In this document: positions 41,541 to 49,613 of the stretch, piece after piece | Numbering within the stretch: position 1 is the stretch's first letter | Layout: the number at the start of each line of letters is the position of its first letter | Assembly (NCBI RefSeq): GCF_030816615.1 | Contig: NZ_JAUSYD010000001.1 | Coordinates: 7,338,501 to 7,402,500 of the forward strand | Source: Streptomyces sp. B1I3 | GTDB taxonomy: Bacteria; Actinomycetota; Actinomycetes; Streptomycetales; Streptomycetaceae | DNA: 64,000 bases | Direction of reading: 5' to 3' | Position numbers and translations under genes: made by a program | The notes under the pieces: model-generated | The model's input: only the letters and a program-made list of their open reading frames with translations | What the model was told of the DNA's origin: nothing | Databases searched by the model: none

Positions 41541-42088
41541 AACCCGAAGATCATCCAGGCGGTCAGCCAACGTGACAACGCCCCGGAAGGTGCTGCCTTC
41601 CGCGGACGTGGGCTCTCGCACCTCCCAACTTGGCACGGGCAGCCGGGTGGTGCATCTGGACTTCACGCTGTTCGGCGCAGAGGCGATTGCTGTCCGGGTC
41701 ACCGTGAAGAGCGCGTGACGGGCTTGTGGGATCCTTGCCTTCTGTCCCTCTCCGTCGGCTGAAGCCCAGCGACAGAGAATGGGGTGCCGCCCGCCTGGTG
41801 GCCCTCTGTGAACACCTCGTCCGCCCCGGCTGGTTGGAGCTGCGACCTGCCGCAGGGAGTCCTACGCTGGAAAGTACGCGGGGGAGCCGAATGGCGGTCG
41901 GAAGTGCTTGATCACGACCACGGCAGGGCCATCCTCGGTCGCCTGAAACATCACAGCTCGAGGGCCTGCACGGTGCTGGCCACAAGTAGCGGATGCGCGA
42001 CGCGCGCCGCTGCCGATCGCCGCGCACCGGATGTCCGGGGAACAGGGCGCTACGGCGGCCGGAACCGGTCGGCCGGACGGAGAAGCCG
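41541..42088. other. Stretch with small unidentified coding remnants
   Basis: About 550 bases. A plus-strand piece at 41609-41719 (SRVVHLDFTLFGAEAIAVRV then TVKSA, stop) looks like the natural C-terminus of an unknown protein with no start. A second short run near 41770-41910 (ARLVALCEHLVRPGWLELRP) is similar in quality. Neither can be named. The rest holds nothing I recognise. Confidence 0.35.
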
Positions 42089-43573
42089 ATGGAGAGCATC
42101 AGGTTCGATGGAACCACCGAACTGGAGGAGTGTCTGGCCGGCAGCCGCGTACTGCTCCTTCAACAGCCCAACGAGAGGGGCTATTTCGTCAGCCTGGTGC
42201 AGCAGGCGCTTGCCGATCTGGGGGTCTCCGTCGAGGTCGACGGATTCTACGGTTCCCTCACCGCGGAGGCCGTGGAAGTCTTCCAGCGGAACACACCGGG
42301 GCTCGGTGTGGACGGCAAGGTCGGCATGCACACCATGGGGGCTCTGGACGAGGCGTTCGCCACCGAGCCGGAGGGCGTCGCCGGCTGCGTCGGGCCCGAA
42401 GGACCCGCAATCTCCTTGAACGGCGTCACCCATGAAGACGTGAACCTGCTGCTGTCCGCAGTCGGGCTGAACGCTCTCCTAGAAGTGAGCGAGGGAGGGA
42501 CGGTCACTGCCCACACGCCCGCGCAGTTGCTCGGCGTGGACGCCCCCGTCACGGCGGAGGCCGCGCGCGATGCCCTGGCCGCCCCGGACCAGGCATTCAC
42601 GGGACCCACCGCTCCGGCCGTACGCCTAGGGGGTCAGCTGAGCTCCCTGCTGGCCCAGCCAGTGCTCGCCGACTGGCCGGCTGCTCTGGCCTCGGTCGAC
42701 ACGGGCAGCCAGTGGCTAGCCCAGCAGGCGGCAGCCGCTCTCGTGGGGCAGCCCCTGTCCCTGGCCACGCTCCCGTTCGGTCCGCCACCTCCTCCCGTCC
42801 GCGCGCTCACACTCGACATGGCCTACCGCGAAGTGGCCGGCTACCATGTGTCGGGGACGGTCGCAATGTCGCCAGCACCGGCCCTCTCACCGGCGGGCGG
42901 AGTGATCGTGCCCACGCCGATACCTCGTGTGACGCTGCATCATGTCATCGCGGGTATCACCTTCCGCTTCACGCCTGACCCGTCGGCACGGAGAGTAACC
43001 TTCGGCTCTGCGACTCCCGTCCTAGCGGCCTTGGACGTCCGGCATGCGGCCGGTCTGGTGCGGCTGGCACAGTTCCTCTCGTCGGACTGGAACGTCAGCG
43101 AAGTGCACCACGCCGGCATCAGCGGAAGCGCCGTACGGACCGACTGCCACACGGACGGGCGGGCGATCGACCTCGTCGGCGTCCGTCTCACGGCCGCGGG
43201 CGTGGTCCGGGACGTCCACGTCTTCGACCACTGGGCGAGCAAGCCCGTCCCCGCCCCGGGCAGGCCCAGCGGGATCCTTCCGCAGTGGCCCTCCGGCAGC
43301 GTGCCTCGCCTGGCCTACCGCCTGGCCGCCGTCGACGACCTCGGCATCCTCCCCGCCGACACCACGGTCACGTCCTTTTTCTTCGACCTGTACGTGTGGT
43401 TCGCCACGCAGTACCAGGACCGCACGAAGACGCCCTTCGACCCGGGGCCGTTCACGACCCCGGGCGAGGCTAGCTGTGTCATGTCGCCTGACCACCCCAC
43501 ATCGGATGTCGGTGGCCCACACGGCCGTGAGGCGCACGCCACACACCTCCACGCCCAGATCGGCCCGACCTGA
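42089..43573 (+). CDS. Peptidoglycan-binding protein with M15-like C-terminal region, 494 aa
   Basis: Residues 33-90 form a PG_binding_1 domain (LVQQALADLGVSVEVDGFYG, TAEAVEVFQRNTPGLGVDGK). The middle is variable and Pro/Ala-rich. The C-terminal part has HHAGISGSAVRTDCHTDGRA then ID, and ends HGREAHATHLHAQIG. The spaced His/Asp residues (HxxxGxAxD-like and HLH) recall M15/extensin-type zinc carboxypeptidases. There is no obvious signal peptide, so if it acts on cell wall it may be exported another way or released by lysis. ATG 42089 has CGGAGAAGCC upstream. A decayed CRISPR unit follows directly. Confidence 0.8.
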   Translation: MESIRFDGTTELEECLAGSRVLLLQQPNERGYFVSLVQQALADLGVSVEVDGFYGSLTAEAVEVFQRNTPGLGVDGKVGMHTMGALDEAFATEPEGVAGCVGPEGPAISLNGVTHEDVNLLLSAVGLNALLEVSEGGTVTAHTPAQLLGVDAPVTAEAARDALAAPDQAFTGPTAPAVRLGGQLSSLLAQPVLADWPAALASVDTGSQWLAQQAAAALVGQPLSLATLPFGPPPPPVRALTLDMAYREVAGYHVSGTVAMSPAPALSPAGGVIVPTPIPRVTLHHVIAGITFRFTPDPSARRVTFGSATPVLAALDVRHAAGLVRLAQFLSSDWNVSEVHHAGISGSAVRTDCHTDGRAIDLVGVRLTAAGVVRDVHVFDHWASKPVPAPGRPSGILPQWPSGSVPRLAYRLAAVDDLGILPADTTVTSFFFDLYVWFATQYQDRTKTPFDPGPFTTPGEASCVMSPDHPTSDVGGPHGREAHATHLHAQIGPT

Positions 43574-43617
43574 CGCACGCGCCACGCGAAGGCCGGGCAC
43601 TGCGGCCGGCGGCGGCG

Positions 43618-43707
43618 AGCGACTGCTTCTCGGCCTCGGGGAGCACCTTCCTGTTCTTCATGGGCATCGGTAAGACGTGGGACCATCCCCGCGGGCGCGG
43701 GGAGCAC
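43618..43707 (-). CRISPR. Remnant CRISPR unit: one good repeat, one decayed repeat, 32-bp spacer
   Basis: A perfect type I-E-like 29-bp repeat lies at 43679-43707 (starts GGGACCATCCCCGCGGGC, ends GGGGAGCAC). Exactly 32 bp upstream, positions 43618-43646 end CGGGGAGCAC and match the repeat mainly in this last third. 32 bp is the usual I-E spacer length. The repeat orientation puts the leader at the high-coordinate side, where a block shared with the 50.7 kb array occurs. Confidence 0.58.
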
Positions 43708-43859
43708 AGACGCCGACACCTACCCCGACAGTGGTTCAGGGGAGAGCCGTTCTGCATGACTTTCACCGAATCCGACAAAACACGCCTTTCGGTCCTTGGG
43801 GTCCCAACAGAGCCTTCCATTGCCTCATGAACAGCGCCCCGGCGCCGGAGCCAGCAGTG

Positions 43860-45200
43860 CTACGCCGCCTTGAGTGCGGCCACTTGGCGGGCGCGGTCTT
43901 CCAGCTCCTGCACTCCTGGGACGCTGCGGTAAGCCGGAAGCGCTTTGAGCATCGTCTTCAGGTGCTCGTCTCCTCGGGCGGACGAGATGGTCACGTGTTC
44001 GTCGAGGAAGATCCCCCAGGTCTGGCAGGCGGCTTCGATATGGCGCATCCGGAACTGCCGCTCGGCGATCACCCCCGTGCAGTGGAGGCGCCCCTGCCGC
44101 TCCAGCGGGGAGCGCGCAGCGTTCGAGCGGCGCAGGGAGGCGATCGAGCCGTCGTGGTCGCCCAGGTGCCAGCGCACGTGTGCCTCGTGGAAGAAGTAGG
44201 CGGCCTGGTCGTATCCGCCCACGGCGTCGCGCCGGTCGTCGGCGCGTGACAGTGCGTTCTCCGCCTCCTTGAGCCAGCCCATGGCGGTGTGGCGGGCGTC
44301 GGTCATCGCTGCGGCGGCGGCTTGCTGGCCGCGCAGGAAGGCCACCAGGCGCGGGCCGGCGGAAGGGGCGGCCTCGGCAGCGGCTTCGGCGAGTTCCAAT
44401 CCCTTTTTGCCGTGGCCCAGGTGTGTTGCCTGCAGGCTCATGCCGCGCAGGGTGCGGCAGTAGGTGAGGTGGTCCTCGGCGGCACCGGCGAGTTCGAGGG
44501 CGCGGAGGTAGTACTTCTGGCCCAGGCCCTGCTGGTCCTCGTACATGGCCATCCAGCCCGTGAGGTACACGAAGTCCGCGACGGCGGCCCGCATGTCGCG
44601 GGTGACCTTGTCCGTTCCACCGGCCCGGAGGTAGGGCCCGGCTGTGTTGACGAGGAAGGCCGCGGCCATCGGGCGGGCGTGCCCGGCCCCGACCTGGTCC
44701 AGGATGTCGGCAATCTTGTCGGTCATGGTGCGGACGGTCTCCACGTCGGACCGGCCCACGTGCACCGTGCGCCCGGCCGATGCCGCCTCCAACCGCCCTG
44801 TCAGGTCCTCGTACCGCGGTACGGCCAGGACTGCGGCGTACATCCCGGTCTTCAGCACCCCCCGACGTGTGGGGTCCATGTCTGCCCTGCTCAGGTCGAT
44901 CACTCCTGCCACCATGTCGTGCTTCGCGACCGGCTTCTCCTCGCTCGGCCAGCCGATCTCCGCGCACGTTACGGGCCGTCCGAGCAGCCGCGAGAGCGCT
45001 TCGATCAGGGCAGGGCGTGCTTCGGGCTTCGGCACGGATCCGGCGAGCCAGTGCGACACGCTGGTCTTGTCGTAGTGCAGGCGGACGCCGAGTTCGCGGC
45101 CTGCGGCGTTCACCCGGCGTGCCAGCTGCGCGTTTCCGATTCCCCCCGACTGCATCAGCGTCGCAAGGGCTGTATTCGGTGTTCGTGCGCGACGTGCCAT
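43860..45200 (-). CDS. XRE-family regulator with TPR-like repeats (NsdA-like), 446 aa
   Basis: The N-terminal HTH part includes GIGNAQLARRVNAAGRELGV, then YDKTSVSHWLAGSVPKPEAR. The remainder is Ala/Leu-rich helical repeats (YYLRALELAGAAEDHLTYC, GWLKEAENALSRADDRRDAV, SIASLRRSNAARSPLERQGR), typical of TPR-containing regulators in Streptomyces, some of which affect secondary metabolism or development. It is divergent from the HATPase gene. No partner gene tells its target. Start ATG 45200. Confidence 0.86.
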   Translation of the reverse strand: MARRARTPNTALATLMQSGGIGNAQLARRVNAAGRELGVRLHYDKTSVSHWLAGSVPKPEARPALIEALSRLLGRPVTCAEIGWPSEEKPVAKHDMVAGVIDLSRADMDPTRRGVLKTGMYAAVLAVPRYEDLTGRLEAASAGRTVHVGRSDVETVRTMTDKIADILDQVGAGHARPMAAAFLVNTAGPYLRAGGTDKVTRDMRAAVADFVYLTGWMAMYEDQQGLGQKYYLRALELAGAAEDHLTYCRTLRGMSLQATHLGHGKKGLELAEAAAEAAPSAGPRLVAFLRGQQAAAAAMTDARHTAMGWLKEAENALSRADDRRDAVGGYDQAAYFFHEAHVRWHLGDHDGSIASLRRSNAARSPLERQGRLHCTGVIAERQFRMRHIEAACQTWGIFLDEHVTISSARGDEHLKTMLKALPAYRSVPGVQELEDRARQVAALKAA

Positions 45201-45433
45201 CGATGACCCCCTGGTGCGTTCAACCAGTTCAACCGTGCCTCCACACTGCTCCCTTACCCATTGGCGCGTCGGGGAGTTGAGTGATTACCGGCCGTTCGGT
45301 GGACAGCTCACGGGCGGCCTCGACGGCCCGGTTCGTCCCGTCGACCCCGTGCGGGGCGAACCGGTGACCGGACGACGAAGCGCGACGACGAAGCGCATGC
45401 GACGCCGCCTTACGATCTGCGGAAGGACTGGGT

Positions 45434-45943
45434 ATGACCGCGACCGCGACCAGCAGTGCGGCCACAGCGCAGCAGGGCCACTGCAGCACACCCCCTGCTC
45501 GACGGCTCGACCCTGCCGACCGGGACATGGACCTCGGCATCCTCCGCTCCCCTCGCCCAGGCCTCGGCAGCGGCGGCGAGATGTCCGAGCAGGACAAGCT
45601 CTGGCCGGGGCGCGTCCGCCGTATCGGTCGGGAACGGCTCCGCAGATGGAAGCTGGACGTCCTGTGTGAGCCCGTCGAGCTGTGCCTGAGCGAGCTGGTC
45701 ACCAACGCCATGCGGTACGGCCGCGGGCCTGTCGTAGGCGTACGGCTGTACCGGACTACCTCACACCTCCTCATCGAGGTGAGCGACGGATCTCCCGACA
45801 GGCCCGTCCTCGGCGATGCCGGCTCCGACGAGGAGGGTGGCCGAGGCCTGGCCCTGGTCGACGCCGTCGCGGAGTCGTGGGGCGTCTCCGAGGACGGCAC
45901 ATGCACCTGGTGCCGTCTGAGCGTCCCGAAGGGGCAGCCGTGA
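45434..45943 (+). CDS. ATP-binding protein, RsbW/HATPase_c_2 type, 169 aa
   Basis: The GHKL ATPase boxes are clear: ELCLSELVTNAMRYGRGPVV (N box), LLIEVSDGSPDRPVLGD (G1) and DEEGGRGLALVDAVAESWGV (G2). This is the anti-sigma-factor/serine-kinase-like HATPase found in dozens of copies in Streptomyces. The first 50 residues are a low-complexity extension. ATG 45434 follows GGAAGGACTGGGT. Its stop overlaps the GTG of the next gene (GTGA), so the two form an operon. The sigma factor or anti-anti-sigma partner is not nearby. Confidence 0.89.
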   Translation: MTATATSSAATAQQGHCSTPPARRLDPADRDMDLGILRSPRPGLGSGGEMSEQDKLWPGRVRRIGRERLRRWKLDVLCEPVELCLSELVTNAMRYGRGPVVGVRLYRTTSHLLIEVSDGSPDRPVLGDAGSDEEGGRGLALVDAVAESWGVSEDGTCTWCRLSVPKGQP

Positions 45944-46410
45944 TCGCAGACGCTCAGGCCGTCCCGCACGCCCGATCCCGGCTGTCCCAAGGGCCCCTCC
46001 CCGACGGGGAGACGGAGCAAGCGTGGTTTCCGCCGTTGGATGCCACGCAGTTACGACACGTCCTGCAGAAGATGCGCGTATGGGAACCGTTCGACGCGGG
46101 CGCCTTGCTCGACGACGTCGCGACGGCGCTCGATGACGTGCCACCTGCGGCCGAGTACCAGGAAGAACTCGCGGCACGCCTCCGTGGCCGCCTCGTTCGG
46201 CTCGTCGACATCGCGATCGGTGGCGATGCCGACGTCGAGGACGCGACCGCGCTCACCCTGATCGAGCACGCCCGTGACATTCGCTCCACGGACATGCCAG
46301 GAGATCCGCGGAGAGCCGTCGGTCACCTGCGCCGCATGGCCTGGACCGGCAACGAACTCCTTGAGCGACTGCTGGTGACCCGGCAGCTCACGAATGTGGA
46401 AGCAGCATGA
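45940..46410 (+). CDS. DUF6415-like protein, 156 aa
   Basis: GTG 45940 overlaps the HATPase stop. It contains FDAGALLDDVATALDDVPPA, RGRLVRLVDIAIGGDADVED and ends GHLRRMAWTGNELLERLLVT then RQLTNVEAA. The end is the usual DUF6415 pattern (R-x-A-x-x-NELLE). The family is found beside Streptomyces regulators and natural product loci, and its function is not known. It is helical and soluble. The next gene starts about 100 bases downstream. Confidence 0.7.
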   Translation: MIADAQAVPHARSRLSQGPLPDGETEQAWFPPLDATQLRHVLQKMRVWEPFDAGALLDDVATALDDVPPAAEYQEELAARLRGRLVRLVDIAIGGDADVEDATALTLIEHARDIRSTDMPGDPRRAVGHLRRMAWTGNELLERLLVTRQLTNVEAA

Positions 46411-46512
46411 GTTCACACGCTGAACGCCTCGCCTGGAAGCAGATGAGAGAAGCGAACCGACCTGTGCGCCCCACCACTCGCCCGGGCCGTCATCCTCTAC
46501 GTCACGCAGCGA

Positions 46513-47217
46513 GTGGGAGAGGAAGCAGCACCGGACAACCTGGTCCTGCGACCCTCGCGGGGCAGTCGCGGCCGCGGGCGCTACCGCCTGTTCTACGCGG
46601 ACGAGGAACCTCAGGACCGCGACCTCCGGCAGGTCCTCTGGGGCCGGGTGTCGTTCAACCCGTACGACCGGCGCCGGTACCCCACGGGGACCCCGGACTG
46701 GAAACTCATGCACCCCTTCCGGCAGCGGATGACGATGGAATCCCTGCGGTGTCAGATCTGCACGGCTCCCGCGACGACGCCCCTGGGGACCGTCTTCCTC
46801 GCGGGCGCCCACGACTACGCGCGCAAGGAGCCGCCGCTCCTCACGAACCAGCCCCCCGTGTGCCCGAAGCACGTCAGGACCGCTACCGCGCTCTGCCCAC
46901 ATCTGCAGGAGGAACCCGTCGTGTTCCTCGCCTCGAGCGCACCCATGTACGGGGTCCTCGGCACGATCTACGGCCTCGTCGACGGCGCGGTCCAGGTCGT
47001 GGCCCAGCCGCCGGAGCCCCTCCCCTACGGACATCCGAACCTGCCCACGTTCCTCGCGTCGCAACTCGTCCGCCGGCTGGCCCGGTACCGCGTCCTCACC
47101 GTGAACGAATTGACGCGGGAGCTGGCCGAGCTGCCCACCGAGAGCGCTGCACGACGGCCTCACAGCTCCGGAAGGGCCGACAGACAGCACCAGTACCCGG
47201 CACGAGGGACCACCTGA
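46513..47217 (+). CDS. Hypothetical protein with Cys pairs, about 234 aa
   Basis: The frame reads APDNLVLRPSRGSRGRGRYR, LFYADEEPQDRDLRQVLWGR, then SLRCQICTAPATTPLGTVFL and PPVCPKHVRTATALCPHLQE. The CQIC, CPKH and CPHL groups could bind zinc. The coding stretch extends upstream of the GTG at 46513 to about 46448 (LARAVILYVTQRVG), without ATG/GTG, so an upstream rare start or an early frameshift is possible. Similar unnamed proteins are common in Streptomyces, often near DUF6415 genes. Confidence 0.66.
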   Translation: MGEEAAPDNLVLRPSRGSRGRGRYRLFYADEEPQDRDLRQVLWGRVSFNPYDRRRYPTGTPDWKLMHPFRQRMTMESLRCQICTAPATTPLGTVFLAGAHDYARKEPPLLTNQPPVCPKHVRTATALCPHLQEEPVVFLASSAPMYGVLGTIYGLVDGAVQVVAQPPEPLPYGHPNLPTFLASQLVRRLARYRVLTVNELTRELAELPTESAARRPHSSGRADRQHQYPARGTT

Positions 47218-47395
47218 ACCTGTCCTCGCGGCCTTGCGGAATCCCGCGCCGGACTCTCCCCGTCCGCATGTTTTGAAGGGCATCCATGTCCCGACGCGTG
47301 TGCCAAGTGGCAGTGTTCCTGACTGCCATTGTTCTGATTGTCGCTGCCGCCGGGTGGTGACGCACACAGCTCAACCGCACATCCGAGGAGCACGC

Positions 47396-48196
47396 ATGAC
47401 CGTCCTGACAACCGATCACCCCGCTTGGACCGAGAGCGCATCCGGTGATCGCGCGCGGGCCGTACGCACGGCCTCCGGCCTCTGGGTCCTGTCGTGGGAC
47501 CGGGACGGTCTGCACATGCGCTGCGTGGAGGGCACCGAGGACGTGAAGCCGGTCTCCGTCACCACCAATCCCGACTGTCTGCCCAGCAGCGTCCCCAGCG
47601 GGCTCAGGGTGGGAGTCGAACGTCTCGGCGCCTCGCAACGCCTCGCCAACCCGTGGCTGTGGGACGCGATCACCACGGCGATCCTGCGGCAGGTCGTACG
47701 AGCCGGGCAGGCCCGCAAGCTCTACCGGGAGTGGTGCAAGGCGTACGGGACCACAGTCGACAGCCCTTTTGGTGAGCTCGCCACCGCCCCCACGGCACAA
47801 CAGGTCCTCGCCCTGGCGGACGAGCAGTTCGACGAGGTGGGAGCCAAGTTCCACCGGAGCGTCCTGCGGGCGGCCGCCGAACACTACGAGCTGCACGCCG
47901 CCGGCTGGAGCGGCATGAAAGCGCCCGACCTCGCAGCCGCCCTCACCACCGTCCCCCGGATCGGCCCCTGGGCCGCCGCGGCGGCCGCGACCGACTTCAC
48001 CGGGGACTTCAGCGTCTACCCGCACGACGACCTCGCCGTACGCACCTGGGCCGGACAGATCGCGCCGCACTATCCCTGGCCGGACAAGAAGGACAAGGCG
48101 TTCGGCCCCCTCTGGACCGGCTGGGCCGGTCCGGACCGTACGGCGCTGCACACCCTGACCCTTTCCACGCTCACCTGGGGCTCCCATGCCCGCTGA
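47396..48196 (+). CDS. HhH-GPD/DNA glycosylase-like protein, 266 aa
   Basis: The centre has a helix-hairpin-helix pattern, DLAAALTTVPRIGPWAAAAA, followed by FSVYPHDDLAVRTWAGQ, where the Asp fits the catalytic position of AlkA/MutY-type glycosylases (HhH-G-x-W ... D). N-terminal residues (RARAVRTASGLWVLSWDRDG) resemble an AlkA-like beta domain. ATG 47396 follows CGAGGAGCACGC. It precedes a B12-binding radical-SAM gene by 12 bases, so it probably works with that product. It may act on modified bases or have been recruited for another small molecule; I cannot decide. Confidence 0.76.
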   Translation: MTVLTTDHPAWTESASGDRARAVRTASGLWVLSWDRDGLHMRCVEGTEDVKPVSVTTNPDCLPSSVPSGLRVGVERLGASQRLANPWLWDAITTAILRQVVRAGQARKLYREWCKAYGTTVDSPFGELATAPTAQQVLALADEQFDEVGAKFHRSVLRAAAEHYELHAAGWSGMKAPDLAAALTTVPRIGPWAAAAAATDFTGDFSVYPHDDLAVRTWAGQIAPHYPWPDKKDKAFGPLWTGWAGPDRTALHTLTLSTLTWGSHAR

Positions 48197-48208
48197 ACTG
48201 GAGGACCG

Positions 48209-48680
48209 ATGCAGGAGTTACCGCTCATCTCGGGTGCCGACCCCATGCGCGCCCTCGACGCGCTGTTCGTGAACGCGCCGCTACGCGACTACGGCCGGCG
48301 TCCCCGCACCAACGACTACACCCTGCCGGTACTGGGCATGGCGTACATCGCCACGTACGCCCAGCTGGCCGGCTTCAACGTAGGCGTGCTCGACGCCGAG
48401 GCACACGGGCTGGGCATCGTCGAGACCGCCGAACTGGTCAACGCGGCCCGGCCCCGGTGGGCCGCGATGAACCTCCTCGCCCCCACCTACGAGATGTCCG
48501 CAAACATCGCGGCCCACCTCGACCCCGATATCGCCCTGATGGTCGGTGGGCACCACGCCAAGGCGATGCCCGACCGGATCCTGGCCGACCCCCGTATGGC
48601 CAACCTGCCGGCCCTCGTCCTCGGAGAGGGAGAGCTGCGCGTCGCCGCGCTGCTGGAGGACGAGCAGCGCAGCGACGGGT
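48209..48680 (+). pseudogene. B12-binding radical-SAM protein, N-terminal domain only
   Basis: ATG 48209 after GGAGGACCG opens MQELPLISGADPMRALDALF. Residues 17-135 form a cobalamin-binding domain (ALDALFVNAPLRDY, TLPVLGMAYIATYAQLAGFN, WAAMNLLAPTYEMSANI, MVGGHHAKAMPDRILADPRM). Homology ends near VLGEGELRVAALLEDE, where intact proteins continue into CxxxCxxC radical SAM. After that the frame gives unnatural residues. The SAM domain is missing, so the enzyme is dead or replaced by recombination. Confidence 0.78.
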
Positions 48681-48803
48681 CACGTCGAGTTGCTGCTCCT
48701 GGACGCGGAGCAGGAAGCGCAGCTTTCGAGCCTCGACGATTATTCGGACACACGTTCGAGTGTAATGCTGAGCTGGCAGCCCACTCCAGCCGCACCCCAC
48801 TGA
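48681..48803 (+). pseudogene. Short unidentified coding remnant
   Basis: Directly after the break, another frame gives HVELLLLDAEQEAQLSSLDD, then YSDTRSSVMLSWQPTPAAPH and a stop at 48803. The composition is natural and looks like the C-terminus of an unknown small protein. No start is present. Confidence 0.35.
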
Positions 48804-48889
48804 GCTGCGATGGACAACCTGAACGTAGTCGAGGGCACTCCGAACTTGCGCGCCTTGAGCCGTTGAGCCGGACCAGGGGCATTCGGGGC

Positions 48890-49043
48890 CAGCCTGCGGG
48901 CGTGCTACTTGGCCAGGCAGCGGCGGGAGATTCCTGCTTCCGCAGCGACGTGTGCGATCGGATGTCCGGCATCGACCCGCAGGCACAAGCGCAGACGTCC
49001 TTCGGGGGTCAGCGGTGCGTTCCGAAGTCCCCTGCTGGTGGCG
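48890..49043 (-). pseudogene. IS481-family transposase, N-terminal fragment
   Basis: The minus strand gives RNAPLTPEGRLRLCLRVDAG, then HPIAHVAAEAGISRRCLAK and a TAG stop where Trp is usual. This is the N-terminal HTH of IS481 transposases (NAPLTPEGR...W). The rest of the element is gone. Confidence 0.62.
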
Positions 49044-49118
49044 CTCCTGGACTCGGCGGCCGCGTTCACCGGGAGCCCTGGGATCTCCGGGCTCCCGCGT
49101 GAGCGGCTGCGAGTCGCG

Positions 49119-49517
49119 TCAGCGTGCGAACTTTTCGATGGCCTCCGGGGTGACGGGGGTGAAGAAATTGACGAGGTTGCCGTCGGGGTCGCGGAACAAC
49201 AGCGACCGGTTGCCCCAGGGCATCGTGGTGGGCTCGTTGACGAAGTCGGTGACGAAGCCGGCCAGGTCCTGGTGAACGCGGTCCACGTCGTCGACGAGGA
49301 ACTCGGTGATCACGCTGTGGTTGTCCGCCGGGCGGGCAGAGCCCGGGGCGAACAGCGGGACGGTGCGGGTGCCGGCGATCGCGAGGGTTGCGCCCGCGGT
49401 CTTGAGTTCAGCGAAGTCCTTGGTGGCCCATATCGCCTGCACCCCCGTAGCTCGCTCGTAGAACTCAACGAGGCGTGCGACGTCGCTGGTGATGATGCGA
49501 ATCGAGACGAAGTCCAT
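49119..49517 (-). CDS. VOC-superfamily protein (glyoxalase/bleomycin-resistance-like), 132 aa
   Basis: MDFVSIRIITSDVARLVEFY opens the first beta-alpha-beta-beta-beta unit, followed by ATLAIAGTRTVPLF, and HSVITEFLVDDVDRVHQDL and WGNRSLLFRDPDGNLVNFF for the second. His and Glu-like metal positions are partly present. ATG 49517 has AAGGAGATTCAC upstream. It is divergent from a WYL-type regulator, which probably controls it. Substrate is unknown. Confidence 0.93.
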   Translation of the reverse strand: MDFVSIRIITSDVARLVEFYERATGVQAIWATKDFAELKTAGATLAIAGTRTVPLFAPGSARPADNHSVITEFLVDDVDRVHQDLAGFVTDFVNEPTTMPWGNRSLLFRDPDGNLVNFFTPVTPEAIEKFAR

Positions 49518-49576
49518 GTGAATCTCCTTGGCTGTGCTGGAGGTGGCGTGCACGTTGCAGGCTAGGAGAAATAGTG

Positions 49577-49592
49577 GACAGAATCGGTCCTG
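49577..49592. promoter_or_regulatory. Possible operator ACAG-N8-CTGT between VOC and WYL genes
   Basis: A four-base-arm dyad, ACAGAATCGGTCCTGT, in the divergent promoter region. Short arms make this a weak call. Confidence 0.3.
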
Positions 49593-49613
49593 TATTCGCG
49601 TTAGGCTGCGAAC

